Positions 8,541-16,979 of a DNA stretch of 64,000 bases are shown piece by piece. A program made the position numbers and the translations under genes. Every line of letters begins with the position of its first letter. Position 1 is the first letter of the stretch. The stretch spans positions 3,382,001-3,446,000 of the forward strand of contig NZ_OY762999.1 in the NCBI RefSeq assembly GCF_963666665.1, given 5' to 3'. Under the pieces are notes generated by a model, which did no database searches, was not told the DNA's origin, and saw nothing but the letters and a program-made list of their open reading frames with translations. The DNA is from Maridesulfovibrio sp. (GTDB taxonomy: Bacteria > Desulfobacterota > Desulfovibrionia > Desulfovibrionales > Desulfovibrionaceae).

Positions 8541-9083
8541 ATGAGCAAATACCTCGACAGCATCATTGCCGGATTCGGCGGACAGGGCGTTATGCTCATC
8601 GGTAACCTGCTGGCATACTCAGGTATGAATGCCGGACTGAATGTAACCTACATTCCGGTATACGGCCCTGAAATGCGCGGCGGTACCGCGAACTGCACAG
8701 TCGTACTTTCTGACGACGAAATCGGTTCCCCCATCATCCGTACTCCGCACAGCCTGATCATCATGAACCGTCCTTCTCTGGATAAATTCCAGCCCATGCT
8801 CATGGATGACGGTATCCAGATCGTCAACTCCTCTCTGATTGACGCAGAGCTGGTAGATAACGAGCGCATTAAATCCTACATGGTGCCCTGCAACGATATC
8901 GCTGACAAACTCGGCAATACCCGCTTGGCAAACATGGTAGCACTCGGTGCCTTCATCAAGGCAACCGGAATCATGGATATACAGGCAGTCATTGACTCCC
9001 TCGAAAACGTGATCTCAGCTCACTACCACCATCTCATCCCCAAAAACGCTGAAGCCCTCAAAGCAGGCGCTGAAGCTATCTAA
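8541..9083 (+). CDS. 2-oxoacid:ferredoxin oxidoreductase, gamma subunit
   Basis: The 180-residue protein is the gamma domain of the complex: IIAGFGGQGVMLIGNLLAYSG at the start, YGPEMRGGTANCTVVLSDD and NMVALGAFIKATG. This subunit contributes to CoA access and assembly of the complex. It is the last gene of the operon and is followed by a strong terminator at 9095. Confidence 0.93.
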   Translation: MSKYLDSIIAGFGGQGVMLIGNLLAYSGMNAGLNVTYIPVYGPEMRGGTANCTVVLSDDEIGSPIIRTPHSLIIMNRPSLDKFQPMLMDDGIQIVNSSLIDAELVDNERIKSYMVPCNDIADKLGNTRLANMVALGAFIKATGIMDIQAVIDSLENVISAHYHHLIPKNAEALKAGAEAI

Positions 9084-9094
9084 GTACGAACTTT

Positions 9095-9134
9095 AAATGC
9101 CCCCTGCGAATTCTCGTTGGGGGCATTTCTTTTT
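9095..9134 (+). terminator. Terminator of the 2-oxoacid oxidoreductase operon
   Basis: AATGCCCCC (9096-9104) pairs with GGGGGCATT (9119-9127) over a 14-nt loop, followed by TCTTTTT. It is 12 bp past the gamma subunit stop codon. Confidence 0.9.
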
Positions 9135-9168
9135 GATGCGCTTCGCGCTATTTGATAAAACAGATTTT

Positions 9169-9206
9169 GCCTCCGGCGGCTTAAAAACTTTTTAATAAGG
9201 CTTCGC
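9169..9206 (+). repeat. GCCTCCGGCGGC intergenic unit, copy A (degenerate)
   Basis: The unit begins GCCTCCGGCGGC (9169-9180) and runs into TTAAAAACTTTTTAATAAG. Its head and AACTTTTTA tail match the copies at 21658, 29857, 62935 and (inverted) 63167, but the internal hairpin is missing. It lies behind the terminator and before aroE. Confidence 0.7.
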
Positions 9207-9383
9207 CGTGTAGGTTAACAAAACGTGCTTGGTGATGATAAATACACCTTGTATTTATATTGCCCAAATACAAACTCCTGCCTTTAAAAATTTTCCTTAA
9301 TTTTATCATTTAATATTAGCATGTTATTTAAAAAAAACGATCCTGACATTACGAAAGACCACAAACGTCTTCAGGAGCTAAAT

Positions 9384-10202
9384 ATGGAAGTATTCAAACC
9401 TGAAAAGCTTTTTGGAATAATTGGACACCCTCTCGGTCATACAATGAGTCCTCTTTTGCATAATTGGGGCTTTGCAGAGCACAAAATTTCGGCAGTTTAC
9501 ATGGCTTGGCCCACTGAACCTGAGAAAGTTGAAAGTTTCATGCAGACTTTCAGAAATCTGCCTATTTCAGGTGCCAGCGTAACCATTCCGCACAAGCTTT
9601 CCGTAATGGACTACATTGATCAGCTAACCAAACGTGCAAAGTCTGTCGGAGCAGTGAATACCCTGTATTGGGACGGTGATAAAATAGTGGGAGACAATAC
9701 TGATGCCGCAGGAGTATCTGAACCGCTGCGTCCTTATTCTGATCAGGTAAGAAAAGCTCTATTGATCGGAGCTGGCGGTGCCGCTCGTGCTGCGATCACG
9801 GGACTTCAGTCATTGGGCATCAAGGAAATTTTCATCACAAACCGAACTAAGTCCAAAGCGGAGGATCTCGCTGCTGAATTCAAAATATCAGATCTTGATT
9901 GGGACGCTCGCGGAGATCAACACTTCGATCTTATCGTGAATTCAACCTCACTTGGCATGTCCGGAAAATTTGAAGAGATCAACCCTATGATCATGGATAA
10001 TCAGGACACGAACACCATCGTCTTCGACCTTGTCTACAATCCCATGGAAACTATATTTATCAGGGAAGCTAAAGCCAAAGGATGCACAGTAATCCACGGA
10101 ATTGAGATGTTCGTTCATCAGGGTCTGGAACAGTTCAGATTATGGACCGGAATTAAGCTGGATGAGAAGAAAGCGCGTAGTCTACTGCTTGAAAATTTAT
10201 AA
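9384..10202 (+). CDS. aroE: Shikimate dehydrogenase
   Basis: AroE reduces 3-dehydroshikimate to shikimate with NADPH in aromatic amino-acid synthesis. Motifs: IGHPLGHTMSPLLHN (substrate serines), SVTIPHKLSV (catalytic Lys), DNTDAAG (catalytic Asp), GAGGAARAA and NRT (NADP binding), and GIEMFVHQGLEQFRLWTG at the end. I choose the ATG at 9384 (272 residues) because CAGGAG lies 6 nt before it and homologues start here; an ATG at 9321 would add 21 poorly conserved residues. It stands alone between two terminators. Confidence 0.95.
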   Translation: MEVFKPEKLFGIIGHPLGHTMSPLLHNWGFAEHKISAVYMAWPTEPEKVESFMQTFRNLPISGASVTIPHKLSVMDYIDQLTKRAKSVGAVNTLYWDGDKIVGDNTDAAGVSEPLRPYSDQVRKALLIGAGGAARAAITGLQSLGIKEIFITNRTKSKAEDLAAEFKISDLDWDARGDQHFDLIVNSTSLGMSGKFEEINPMIMDNQDTNTIVFDLVYNPMETIFIREAKAKGCTVIHGIEMFVHQGLEQFRLWTGIKLDEKKARSLLLENL

Positions 10203-10237
10203 AAAACTTCGCCTCTCCATACGAAGAGGCGAATCCT
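10201..10237. terminator. Bidirectional terminator between aroE and dehydrogenase gene
   Basis: TTCGCCTCT (10208-10216) and AGAGGCGAA (10225-10233) form a 9-bp stem. The minus-strand side is followed by GTTTTTTA, a good U tract for the convergent dehydrogenase gene; the plus side has only TCCTT. Confidence 0.8.
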
Positions 10238-10239
10238 TG

Positions 10240-10287
10240 ATAAAAAAGTTTGAAAGAGTCCAAAGAAACCTTTTCAGGGGTTTCTTA
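10240..10287 (-). repeat. Hairpin repeat unit, copy E (head missing)
   Basis: Read on the minus strand, a hairpin (AAGAAACC / GGTTTCTT, 10263-10286) is followed by GGACTCTTTCAAACTTTTTT. This is the inner half of the unit that is complete at 63098-63167. The GCCTCCGGCGGC head is absent. It lies between convergent aroE and the dehydrogenase gene. Confidence 0.6.
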
Positions 10288-10370
10288 TCTATAGCCGTTA
10301 GGCAAGAACTTCCTGCTTAAGTCCTACGGATATAGAGAAAGGCACTGGCCCTCGGAAAGATGTCGTATAG

Positions 10371-11735
10371 CTACCCAATACAAACAGACTTAACATTCAC
10401 AAACTCACGAATCCCGTAAGTAGAAAGCTCGCGACCGTAACCTGAATTCTTAACCCCTCCGAAAGGAAGCGGAGGACGACTGCTTACCCGACCATTAAGA
10501 TAGACCAAACCAGCCTCGATCTGACGTGCGAGCTTAAGCCCTTTTTCCTCATCGCGGGTCCATACGGAACCGCCGAGTCCGAATGCACTGTCATTGGCCA
10601 TTTCCATGGCCTGCTCTTCGCTCTCAGCACGGAAAACAAGAGCTACAGGTCCGAAGATTTCATCACGTCCAGCAGTACTGTCAAAAGGAACATCAGTGAT
10701 GATTGTCGAAGGATAAAAAGCACCTTCGCCTTCAGGAATTTTGCCTCCGGTTACAAGCTTGCCTCCAGCTTTGAGGCATGCATCGACCTGCACTTGCAGA
10801 TCATTGCGGAACTGGTGTGAAGCCATGGGCCCCATGACAGTACTCTCATCCAGAGGATCGCCCATAGGCACTGATTCCATATGGTCTTTCAGCTTACCGA
10901 CGAAATCATCGTACACATCATTGTGGACAATGAAACGCTTGGCGGCAATGCAGGCCTGTCCGGCATTGGAACAACGGGACTCGGCACCGATGGCTGAAGC
11001 TTTACCAAGATCAGCATCAGCAAGAACTACAAAGGCATCACTTCCGCCCAGTTCCATAACACTCTTCTTAAGCTGTGCCCCGGCTGCAGCAGCAACTTTG
11101 CGCCCTGCACCCTCGCTGCCCGTCAGACAAACACCGACTATTGAATTATGTTTAAGAACGTTTTCAACCTGTCCGGCCCCGATAAGCAGGGTCCGAAACA
11201 CGTTTTCAGGGAAAATGGATTCACGGAAAAGTTCATCAAGTGCCAATGCGCACTGGGGAACATTTGAAGCATGCTTCAAAACCATGGTATTCCCGGCCAT
11301 AAGTGTAGGTACGGCAATACGCAGAACCTGCCAGACGGGATAGTTCCACGGCATAACAGCCAGCACTGTTCCCATTGGGGCATAGTCTACATAACACTTC
11401 ATACCGTCCACAGTCTTCGGCTCGCTTGCGAGCATAGAAGCACCGTTATCAGCATAAAAATCGCAGACAGTTGCGGACTTAAGCACTTCTGCCCTGCCCG
11501 ACTTGAGCGGCTTACCCATTTCAGCAGCCATAAGTGCTGCAAAATGGTCTGCGCGTTCACGAAGAAGCGCAGCCAAATTACGCAGGCAATCCGCACGCAG
11601 ATCAAGGGAACTCAATTTCCAAGTTGAATAAGCATCCGCAACGGAATTTAAAATGGAAGAAGTTTCAGCGGAGCTATATTCATCAAAACTTTTTTCGACC
11701 TTTCCGGTCATGGGGTTGGTACTCAGAATAGCCAT
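10371..11735 (-). CDS. NAD(P)-dependent succinate-semialdehyde-type aldehyde dehydrogenase
   Basis: The 454-residue protein belongs to the short SSADH branch of the aldehyde dehydrogenase superfamily (YneI/Sad-like). It has the NAD-fold segment VMPWNYPVWQ, LTGSEGAGRKVA, the general base Glu228 in MELGGSD and the nucleophile Cys262 in NAGQACIAAKR, and EIFGPVA and PFGGVKNSGYGRE near the end. It oxidises a small semialdehyde (probably succinate semialdehyde) to the acid. No GABA transaminase or other pathway gene is adjacent, so the physiological substrate is open. It is a single-gene unit. Confidence 0.88.
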   Translation of the reverse strand: MAILSTNPMTGKVEKSFDEYSSAETSSILNSVADAYSTWKLSSLDLRADCLRNLAALLRERADHFAALMAAEMGKPLKSGRAEVLKSATVCDFYADNGASMLASEPKTVDGMKCYVDYAPMGTVLAVMPWNYPVWQVLRIAVPTLMAGNTMVLKHASNVPQCALALDELFRESIFPENVFRTLLIGAGQVENVLKHNSIVGVCLTGSEGAGRKVAAAAGAQLKKSVMELGGSDAFVVLADADLGKASAIGAESRCSNAGQACIAAKRFIVHNDVYDDFVGKLKDHMESVPMGDPLDESTVMGPMASHQFRNDLQVQVDACLKAGGKLVTGGKIPEGEGAFYPSTIITDVPFDSTAGRDEIFGPVALVFRAESEEQAMEMANDSAFGLGGSVWTRDEEKGLKLARQIEAGLVYLNGRVSSRPPLPFGGVKNSGYGRELSTYGIREFVNVKSVCIG

Positions 11736-11825
11736 CGGGGCAATACCTTATTTTATATTATTTTTCTCAAATGAGATCTGAATATGATTAATGCGTGGAA
11801 AGGCTACTTAACAAGAAAGGGACAA

Positions 11826-11862
11826 AAGAAAAAGGCGGCAACCCTTGGGAAACCGCCTTTAT
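11826..11862 (-). terminator. Terminator of mltD
   Basis: AAAGGCGG (11831-11838) pairs with CCGCCTTT (11853-11860). On the minus strand the stem is followed by TTCTTTTG. It lies 22 bp beyond the mltD stop codon. Confidence 0.85.
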
Positions 11863-11884
11863 TTTGTCTTTAAGACAAGTAGAT

Positions 11885-13507
11885 TTATTGGACATAAACC
11901 TTGATTTTGTCACCGGGACGAAGAATTGATTTTGAATTCAGGCTGTTCCATTCCATGAGTGAAGAGACTTTCACTCCGAAACGGCGGGCGATTTTCCAGA
12001 GGTTATCACCGCGACGTACCTGATATTTAACCAACTGCTGTTTCACATTCTCAGCCTTGGCAACAGAACGTGCTGAGCTGCTGGCGTTGTTATCGGGAAT
12101 GTAAAGCTTCTGTCCGATCTTGAGCTTGGAAGAATAGAGACCGTTGGCACGCTTGAGAGTAGTTACACTCACACTGTAGCGACTGGCGATATCCCACAGA
12201 GTGTCACCCTGACGAACGCGATAGTTGGCCCTGCTCTGAGCTGTACGACGGGTTTTGCTGGTATTGGTTGCGTAAACTGCTGCAGATGAACCTTTACCCG
12301 GAATCATAATGTAACTGCCGGGCTTGATCAGGTTGGACTTGTGGTTATTCACTGACTTAAGCACAGCCACGGGAACACCGTAACGGCGGGCAATGCGATA
12401 CCAGGAATCACCTTTACGAATTTTGTAGCGTTTATAGCCTGCAAAAGGACGTGAATTTGGGGATTCAAGATAATCGGCAGCATCAGCCATGACCCTTTCA
12501 GGCAGATAAGCATTGATAACTGCATTGGGCGGGCTGACCTGTCTGCGGAAATGGGGGTTGAGTTTATGGAACTCGCTCCATTTCATGCCGCAGGCTTTGG
12601 CAAGGGCCAGCAGGTCGGTTCCACCGGGAACCTTTACAGTCTCAAACTGAATACCGTTTTCCCAATTGATATTGGTAAAACCGAGTTCATCAAGGTTTTT
12701 GAAAATCTTGGAGATAGCGATAAATTTAGGAACGTAGTTCTTGGTTTCAGTGCGCAGTCTCGCTCTTCTGCTGAGCTTGTGGTTGTTCTTGGTCAGGTCG
12801 AAGAAATCTTTGGAACCGGTCTTTTTCAAGGCCCGGCCGATCTTACCTTCACCTGCATTGTAAGCTGCAAGAGCCAGATACCAGTCACCGAACATATCAT
12901 GCAGAACATTTAGATACTTTACAGCTGCCTGAGTGGATTTGTATGGATCACGGCGTTCATCAACCCACCAGTCCACGCGCAATCCGAATTTGCGACCTGT
13001 AAAAGGCATGAACTGCCACATACCTGCAGCACCGGCACGGGAGTAAGCCCATGCATTGTATCCGCTCTCAGCAAAGGGCAGCATGGCCAGATCCTGAGGC
13101 ATGTCATTCTCGGAAAGCACCTGACGCACATAGGGCAGGAAAGGCTCGGAACGTTGCAGCCAGCGATCAAAAGTCTTGCGCGCTTTATGTGTAAAGAAAC
13201 CGAAGTACTGCTGCACTTCCTTGGTGTCGTGCTCATCAAGGTTGAAGTAGATACCGTTGTTGGACTGAAGAACTTTTTCTTCCTCAGGGGTCAGCGTTTC
13301 AGCTTCCTGCGGTGCAGCTTCAAGTTCAGGATCAAGAGGCTCAATCCCGGAATCGGCAACTTCAGTTTCAACTGAGGCTTCACTTTTCAGCGCAGCCGCT
13401 GTCTGGGCATCAATTGCAGCCTCATCAACCTGAGCGTTCTTGGCAGAACACCCGGCAAAAAAAGCAAATAAAGCCAGAAGTGCGATTAACCGAAACGATT
13501 TCAGCAT
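11885..13507 (-). CDS. mltD: Membrane-bound lytic murein transglycosylase D with three LysM domains
   Basis: The 540-residue lipoprotein (signal peptide with FFAGC lipobox, Cys about 19) cleaves peptidoglycan to 1,6-anhydromuropeptides. The SLT domain (about residues 110-260) holds LPFAESGYN with the catalytic Glu, AAGMWQFMP and ALAAYNAGEGKIGRA. Three LysM peptidoglycan-binding repeats follow, starting YKIRKGDSWYRIA, YRVRQGDTLWDIA and YQVRRGDNLWKIA, joined by Ser/Arg-rich linkers. I start it at ATG 13507 because AAGGAG lies 6 nt upstream and the lipoprotein signal begins there; the longer frame from 13555 would bury the signal peptide. Confidence 0.95.
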   Translation of the reverse strand: MLKSFRLIALLALFAFFAGCSAKNAQVDEAAIDAQTAAALKSEASVETEVADSGIEPLDPELEAAPQEAETLTPEEEKVLQSNNGIYFNLDEHDTKEVQQYFGFFTHKARKTFDRWLQRSEPFLPYVRQVLSENDMPQDLAMLPFAESGYNAWAYSRAGAAGMWQFMPFTGRKFGLRVDWWVDERRDPYKSTQAAVKYLNVLHDMFGDWYLALAAYNAGEGKIGRALKKTGSKDFFDLTKNNHKLSRRARLRTETKNYVPKFIAISKIFKNLDELGFTNINWENGIQFETVKVPGGTDLLALAKACGMKWSEFHKLNPHFRRQVSPPNAVINAYLPERVMADAADYLESPNSRPFAGYKRYKIRKGDSWYRIARRYGVPVAVLKSVNNHKSNLIKPGSYIMIPGKGSSAAVYATNTSKTRRTAQSRANYRVRQGDTLWDIASRYSVSVTTLKRANGLYSSKLKIGQKLYIPDNNASSSARSVAKAENVKQQLVKYQVRRGDNLWKIARRFGVKVSSLMEWNSLNSKSILRPGDKIKVYVQ

Positions 13508-13945
13508 TTTCGACTCCTTGTCACTGTGGACGTCAAACGTATTGATTTTATCCATAATTTATCTAGAAATACTATAAATTTTAACCGGTTAGGCACTTAA
13601 AAAAAAGCTCAAGAGTTTAAAAATACAAGCTTTTCAGTGCAAAAAATTGAGTTGTTCAAACATATGTAGAGCTATACTAAACTGCGAGGGTTTGCAATAG
13701 TAAAACGAAAGGTATAGATTGCCCAAACCGTTCGGGCGCAAGGGTTTCAGCCAATTTTGGCAGTACACTGAACGGGTCCGGTGTTAAAATAATGAAAATC
13801 GTATTCACCGTAACAAAGTATTTTAATTAGCCAATTATGAAATCTGAAAGTAAGAAGATTTCAGATCATATTTAAAAAGAATCAGATTCAAAAAATCCGC
13901 ACCCCGAGCAGATTTTTAGATTTCAAATAAAAAGGTAGATCTTGC
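13508..13945. other. 438-bp divergent intergenic region (mltD / rlmB)
   Basis: No coding sequence is evident. It contains the mltD Shine-Dalgarno (13514-13519), a GCCC/GGGC hairpin at about 13720-13737, and an 8-bp inverted repeat, ATCTGAAA (13842-13849) with TTTCAGAT (13859-13866), upstream of rlmB. It must hold both promoters. It is long enough for a leader RNA, but I could not match any riboswitch class. Confidence 0.4.
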
Positions 13946-14701
13946 ATGAAAAAAACGACCAGAGAAGACGACAATACCATCATAGCGGGCCGTAAACCGG
14001 TCCAGGAGCTGCTTTTAGACTCTCCAGAGAGGATTGACCTGCTTTACCTGCAAAAAGGGCGTCAGGACAAAAATTTCGAGCGCACTATCCAGCGTTGTAA
14101 AAAACACGGCATCAAATACAAAATTGCCGACAAAGCAGAACTGGGACGTATATTTTCCGGTAACCATCAGGGAATAATTGCCCGTGTAGCAGCGCTGCCC
14201 TTTGCCGACTACGACGATATACTGGAGAATCTTGCTGATGCCCCGCTGCCCCTGCTTGTAGTCCTTGATCAAGTTCAAGACCCCGGCAACGTGGGAGTAT
14301 TGGCCCGATCACTCTACGCACTGGGCGGAGCCGGAATTGCAACTGCCAAGCACGGCGGTGCATTCCTCGGACCGGCAGCAATTAAAGCGAGTGCGGGGGC
14401 ATTGAACAAACTTCCGGTGGCACGGGTAAACAACATTTCCCAAGCTCTCGACAAAGCCATCGAAATGGGGATCAATGTTTACGGAGCAGGATTGGCCGAT
14501 GACTCTTCATCCGCCTACACAGCTGAAATCCACACCCCGGCTATCCTTGTCCTCGGCAATGAGGAAAAAGGAATCCGCTTCAATGTGGAAAAACGTTGCC
14601 AGAAACTTATCCACATCCCCTTCCGCCGGGACTTCGATTCACTGAACGTCGCACAGGCAGGAGCCATGCTGATCAGTGAATTTGCCAGACGTTTAGGCTA
14701 A
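13946..14701 (+). CDS. rlmB: 23S rRNA 2'-O-methyltransferase RlmB-type (TrmH/SpoU family)
   Basis: The 251-residue SPOUT methyltransferase has an N-terminal substrate-binding domain (IIAGRKPVQELL, GNHQGIIARV) and the SpoU domain with LDQVQDPGNVGVLARS (motif 1), LVLGNEEKGIR (motif 2) and SLNVAQAGAML (motif 3). The family member RlmB methylates G2251 in the P loop of 23S rRNA using SAM. Other TrmH-type proteins share the fold, so the exact target nucleotide is inferred. The gene is monocistronic, ending at a strong bidirectional terminator. Confidence 0.88.
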   Translation: MKKTTREDDNTIIAGRKPVQELLLDSPERIDLLYLQKGRQDKNFERTIQRCKKHGIKYKIADKAELGRIFSGNHQGIIARVAALPFADYDDILENLADAPLPLLVVLDQVQDPGNVGVLARSLYALGGAGIATAKHGGAFLGPAAIKASAGALNKLPVARVNNISQALDKAIEMGINVYGAGLADDSSSAYTAEIHTPAILVLGNEEKGIRFNVEKRCQKLIHIPFRRDFDSLNVAQAGAMLISEFARRLG

Positions 14702-14739
14702 ATCAGTCATTATTTTCTGCCCGGAAAGACATAAAGTAA

Positions 14740-14776
14740 GCGCCCTGAAGAAAAGCATTTCTTCAGGGCGCGATTC
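14740..14776. terminator. Strong bidirectional terminator between rlmB and fliQ
   Basis: A perfect 14-bp stem, GCGCCCTGAAGAAA (14740-14753) with its complement (14758-14771), has a 4-nt AGCA loop. It separates convergent rlmB and the flagellar operon. Confidence 0.9.
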
Positions 14777-14799
14777 TTTAGAAATAATATTGAAAATCT

Positions 14800-15069
14800 C
14801 TATTTGATATAATTGGGCAGATTTAGAAAAATATTGCGTGTAAAATCAATCATTTTATCCATAATCCACGGAAAGGCGAAAAGCAGTGCCAAAAACATGG
14901 AAACAATCTTCGGAACAAAGGTCAGGGTCATTTCCTGAATCTGGGTAGCCGCCTGAATTACGGATACAAAAATACCCACAACAAGCCCGACCATAAGCAT
15001 GGGCAGAGCCAGCGTCAGTGCCAGTTCAATTGATTGCTTAGCAAATCCGATAACAAATTCAGGGGTCAT
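14800..15069 (-). CDS. fliQ: Flagellar export apparatus protein FliQ
   Basis: FliQ is a small inner-membrane component of the type III export gate core (FliP-FliQ-FliR helical assembly). The 89-residue protein has two hydrophobic helices (about residues 15-38 and 52-72) and the family motif VSVIQAATQIQEMTLTFVPKI. GGAGG lies 9 nt before the ATG. It is the last gene of the flagellar run, 42 bp after fliP; fliR is not next to it and must lie elsewhere. Confidence 0.95.
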   Translation of the reverse strand: MTPEFVIGFAKQSIELALTLALPMLMVGLVVGIFVSVIQAATQIQEMTLTFVPKIVSMFLALLFAFPWIMDKMIDFTRNIFLNLPNYIK

Positions 15070-15111
15070 TTTTTTATGCCTCCGCGTAAAAAAGACGCAC
15101 TACTGCCCGGG

Positions 15112-15903
15112 TCACTGGAACGTGTTAACGATGGATCCTGTCAAAAGCGACCAGCCGTCAACCATGATAAACAGTAAAATTTTAAACGGCAACGAAACCA
15201 TTGCCGGGGGCAGCATCATCATACCCATAGCCAGCAGGATACTGGCGATAACCATATCGAGGATCAGGAACGGCACATAAATCAGAAAGCCGATGGTAAA
15301 CCCGGTCTTCAACTCACTGATGGTGTAGGCCGCAATGAGGAGCATAGTATTGACGTCCTCTTTGGTTTCCGGCCGTTTTTCCCCGGTAATGGAATAAAAA
15401 ATGGAGAGGTCTTTCTCTCTGGTATGCTTAAACAGAAATGTGCGGATAGGAACCTGAGCGCGGTCAATAGCCTCGTTAAAACCGATTTCCTCGTTGAGGT
15501 AAGGCTGAAGAGCTGAATCATTGATAGCCTTTCCGGTAGGCATCATGATGACCACGGTCATGAAGATGGCAAGTGAGGCCAGAATCTGGTTGGGAGGCAT
15601 CTGCTGCGTTCCCATGGCCTGGCGCAAAAAATGAAAGACAATGATGATCCGAGTAAAGGAAGTCATGGTCAGCAGAATAGACGGAGCCATGCCCAGAACA
15701 GTGAGCAGGAACAGGATTTCCAACAGCTTGGCTACCTGCTCCGGTTCTTCCTGTCCGGCAGCAAGATTGAGCGTAAGTGTAGGTACTGTCTCCTGTGCAA
15801 AAGCTGCTGCCGGAATCAGCAGCAGAAAAATTGCGCTAAGAGTCAGAAGAGCCGGAACGTTCTTTTTCAAGATATCCGGCAAAGTCGGAATCAATCTTTG
15901 CAT
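15112..15903 (-). CDS. fliP: Flagellar export apparatus protein FliP
   Basis: FliP is the main ring-forming subunit of the export gate. After a cleavable signal peptide (hydrophobic segment ending PAAAFAQ) come FLLTVLGMAPSILLTMTSFTR, LRQAMGTQQMPPNQILASL and the C-terminal double helix ending VDGWSLLTGSIV. I choose ATG 15903 (263 residues), where AAGGG lies 9 nt upstream and the length fits; this leaves a 68-bp overlap with fliO. The longest frame starts at 15951, well inside fliO. Confidence 0.94.
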   Translation of the reverse strand: MQRLIPTLPDILKKNVPALLTLSAIFLLLIPAAAFAQETVPTLTLNLAAGQEEPEQVAKLLEILFLLTVLGMAPSILLTMTSFTRIIIVFHFLRQAMGTQQMPPNQILASLAIFMTVVIMMPTGKAINDSALQPYLNEEIGFNEAIDRAQVPIRTFLFKHTREKDLSIFYSITGEKRPETKEDVNTMLLIAAYTISELKTGFTIGFLIYVPFLILDMVIASILLAMGMMMLPPAMVSLPFKILLFIMVDGWSLLTGSIVNTFQ

Positions 15904-16201
15904 GCCCTTCATCCCTTGCTTGGAGCAGAGTAATATTATCCTGAGTAACACCGACCACGATTTCCCGGTCGCGATACCTGACCACAGTAATATTCTGGCG
16001 CGGACTCAGCGGAAGCCGGTCCACAATTTCCAGCACACCTTTTCTGGCACCGGGAAAAGATCCCCCGATATTCAAGCGGCGCAAGAAATAATACGCCAGC
16101 AGCAGCATTGCCAGAATAAAAAAAAGCGCTGCCGACATCTTGAGCACAGACCCAAGCCCGGACTCAGGTGCAATAAATGCGGTGGCCGTTGCGTTAGGCA
16201 A
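15836..16201 (-). CDS. fliO: Flagellar biosynthesis protein FliO
   Basis: FliO is a single-pass membrane chaperone for assembly of the FliP ring. The 121-residue protein has one transmembrane helix (about residues 20-40, ALFFILAMLLLAYYFLRRL) and a small cytoplasmic domain with GVLEIVDRLPLSPRQNITVVRY and EIVVGVTQDNITLL, typical of FliO. It overlaps fliN by 8 bp and fliP by 68 bp, showing tight translational packing. Confidence 0.9.
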   Translation of the reverse strand: MPNATATAFIAPESGLGSVLKMSAALFFILAMLLLAYYFLRRLNIGGSFPGARKGVLEIVDRLPLSPRQNITVVRYRDREIVVGVTQDNITLLQARDEGHAKIDSDFAGYLEKERSGSSDS

Positions 16202-16883
16202 GGTGCTTCACCCGTTCAATGGGGCTGATGATATCAGTCAGCCTGATACCGAATTTCTCGTTAATAACAACAGCTTCGCCACGGGCTACCAATTTACCGT
16301 TAACATAAATTTCAAGAGGTTCCCCGGCCAGCTTGGTCAATTCAACTACAGAACCGGTTCCCAATTGCAGAAGCTCGTTGATGAGCATCTTGGCCCGGCC
16401 AAGTTCAGCGGAAACATCCAGCGGAATATCGAGGATAAAATCAAGGTCACGCCTTGAACCGTCATGACGCGGATTCTTAGCTTCATTGGTCAGGTCTTTG
16501 AAATCAGCATCCCGGGTCTGGGTACGCAGAAATTCCTGTTCCTTTTCCTTGCGGATGTCATCGCCGGTGTCTTCAGCAAGAGCAGCAGCCCATTCATCAG
16601 CAAGGGCATCATCTCCGCCGCCACCGCCGCCGAGATCCAAATCGCCGCCACCTTCATCACCCTGCTCGCCAAGAGCAGCAGCCCATTCATTGGCAAGGGC
16701 CTCATCATCAGTGACTCCGGTATCATCCTGTTCAGCCAGCGCGGCAGCCCACTCATCGGCTAAAGCCTCATCATTACCGTCACCGGGATCACCGCCCAGA
16801 GGGTCACCACCTGCGGAATCGTCAGTGAGTGCGTCCGCCCACTCCTGCGCTAGTTTATCCTGATCAAGATCATCTGACATCAT
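16194..16883 (-). CDS. fliN: Flagellar motor switch protein FliN with repeated N-terminal motif
   Basis: The C-terminal SpoA (SPOA) domain (about residues 145-225, LDFILDIPLDVSAELGRAKM, GSVVELTKLAGEPLEIYVNG, GEAVVINEKFGIRLTD) is standard for FliN, which forms the lower C-ring and binds the export ATPase complex and CheY-P. At 229 residues it is longer than usual because of an acidic N-terminal region with four copies of a short motif around EWAAAL: about residues 11-19, 39-52, 61-74 and 92-105, separated by Gly/Asp-rich linkers. The start ATG has GGAGG 9 nt upstream. Confidence 0.95.
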   Translation of the reverse strand: MMSDDLDQDKLAQEWADALTDDSAGGDPLGGDPGDGNDEALADEWAAALAEQDDTGVTDDEALANEWAAALGEQGDEGGGDLDLGGGGGGDDALADEWAAALAEDTGDDIRKEKEQEFLRTQTRDADFKDLTNEAKNPRHDGSRRDLDFILDIPLDVSAELGRAKMLINELLQLGTGSVVELTKLAGEPLEIYVNGKLVARGEAVVINEKFGIRLTDIISPIERVKHLA

Positions 16884-16979
16884 TGCAGCCTACCTCCGGA
16901 TTATTCATTGGCTATCCCGTAAAAACAGTCCTGACGACATAAAATCGACACATCATCAAGGGGTTAAGCAAAAACCGTG

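Noticed and set aside
13680..13800. Possible c-di-GMP-I (GEMM) riboswitch before rlmB
   Set aside because: A few words resemble the GEMM core, but the tetraloop-receptor and paired P1/P3 elements cannot be found in order.
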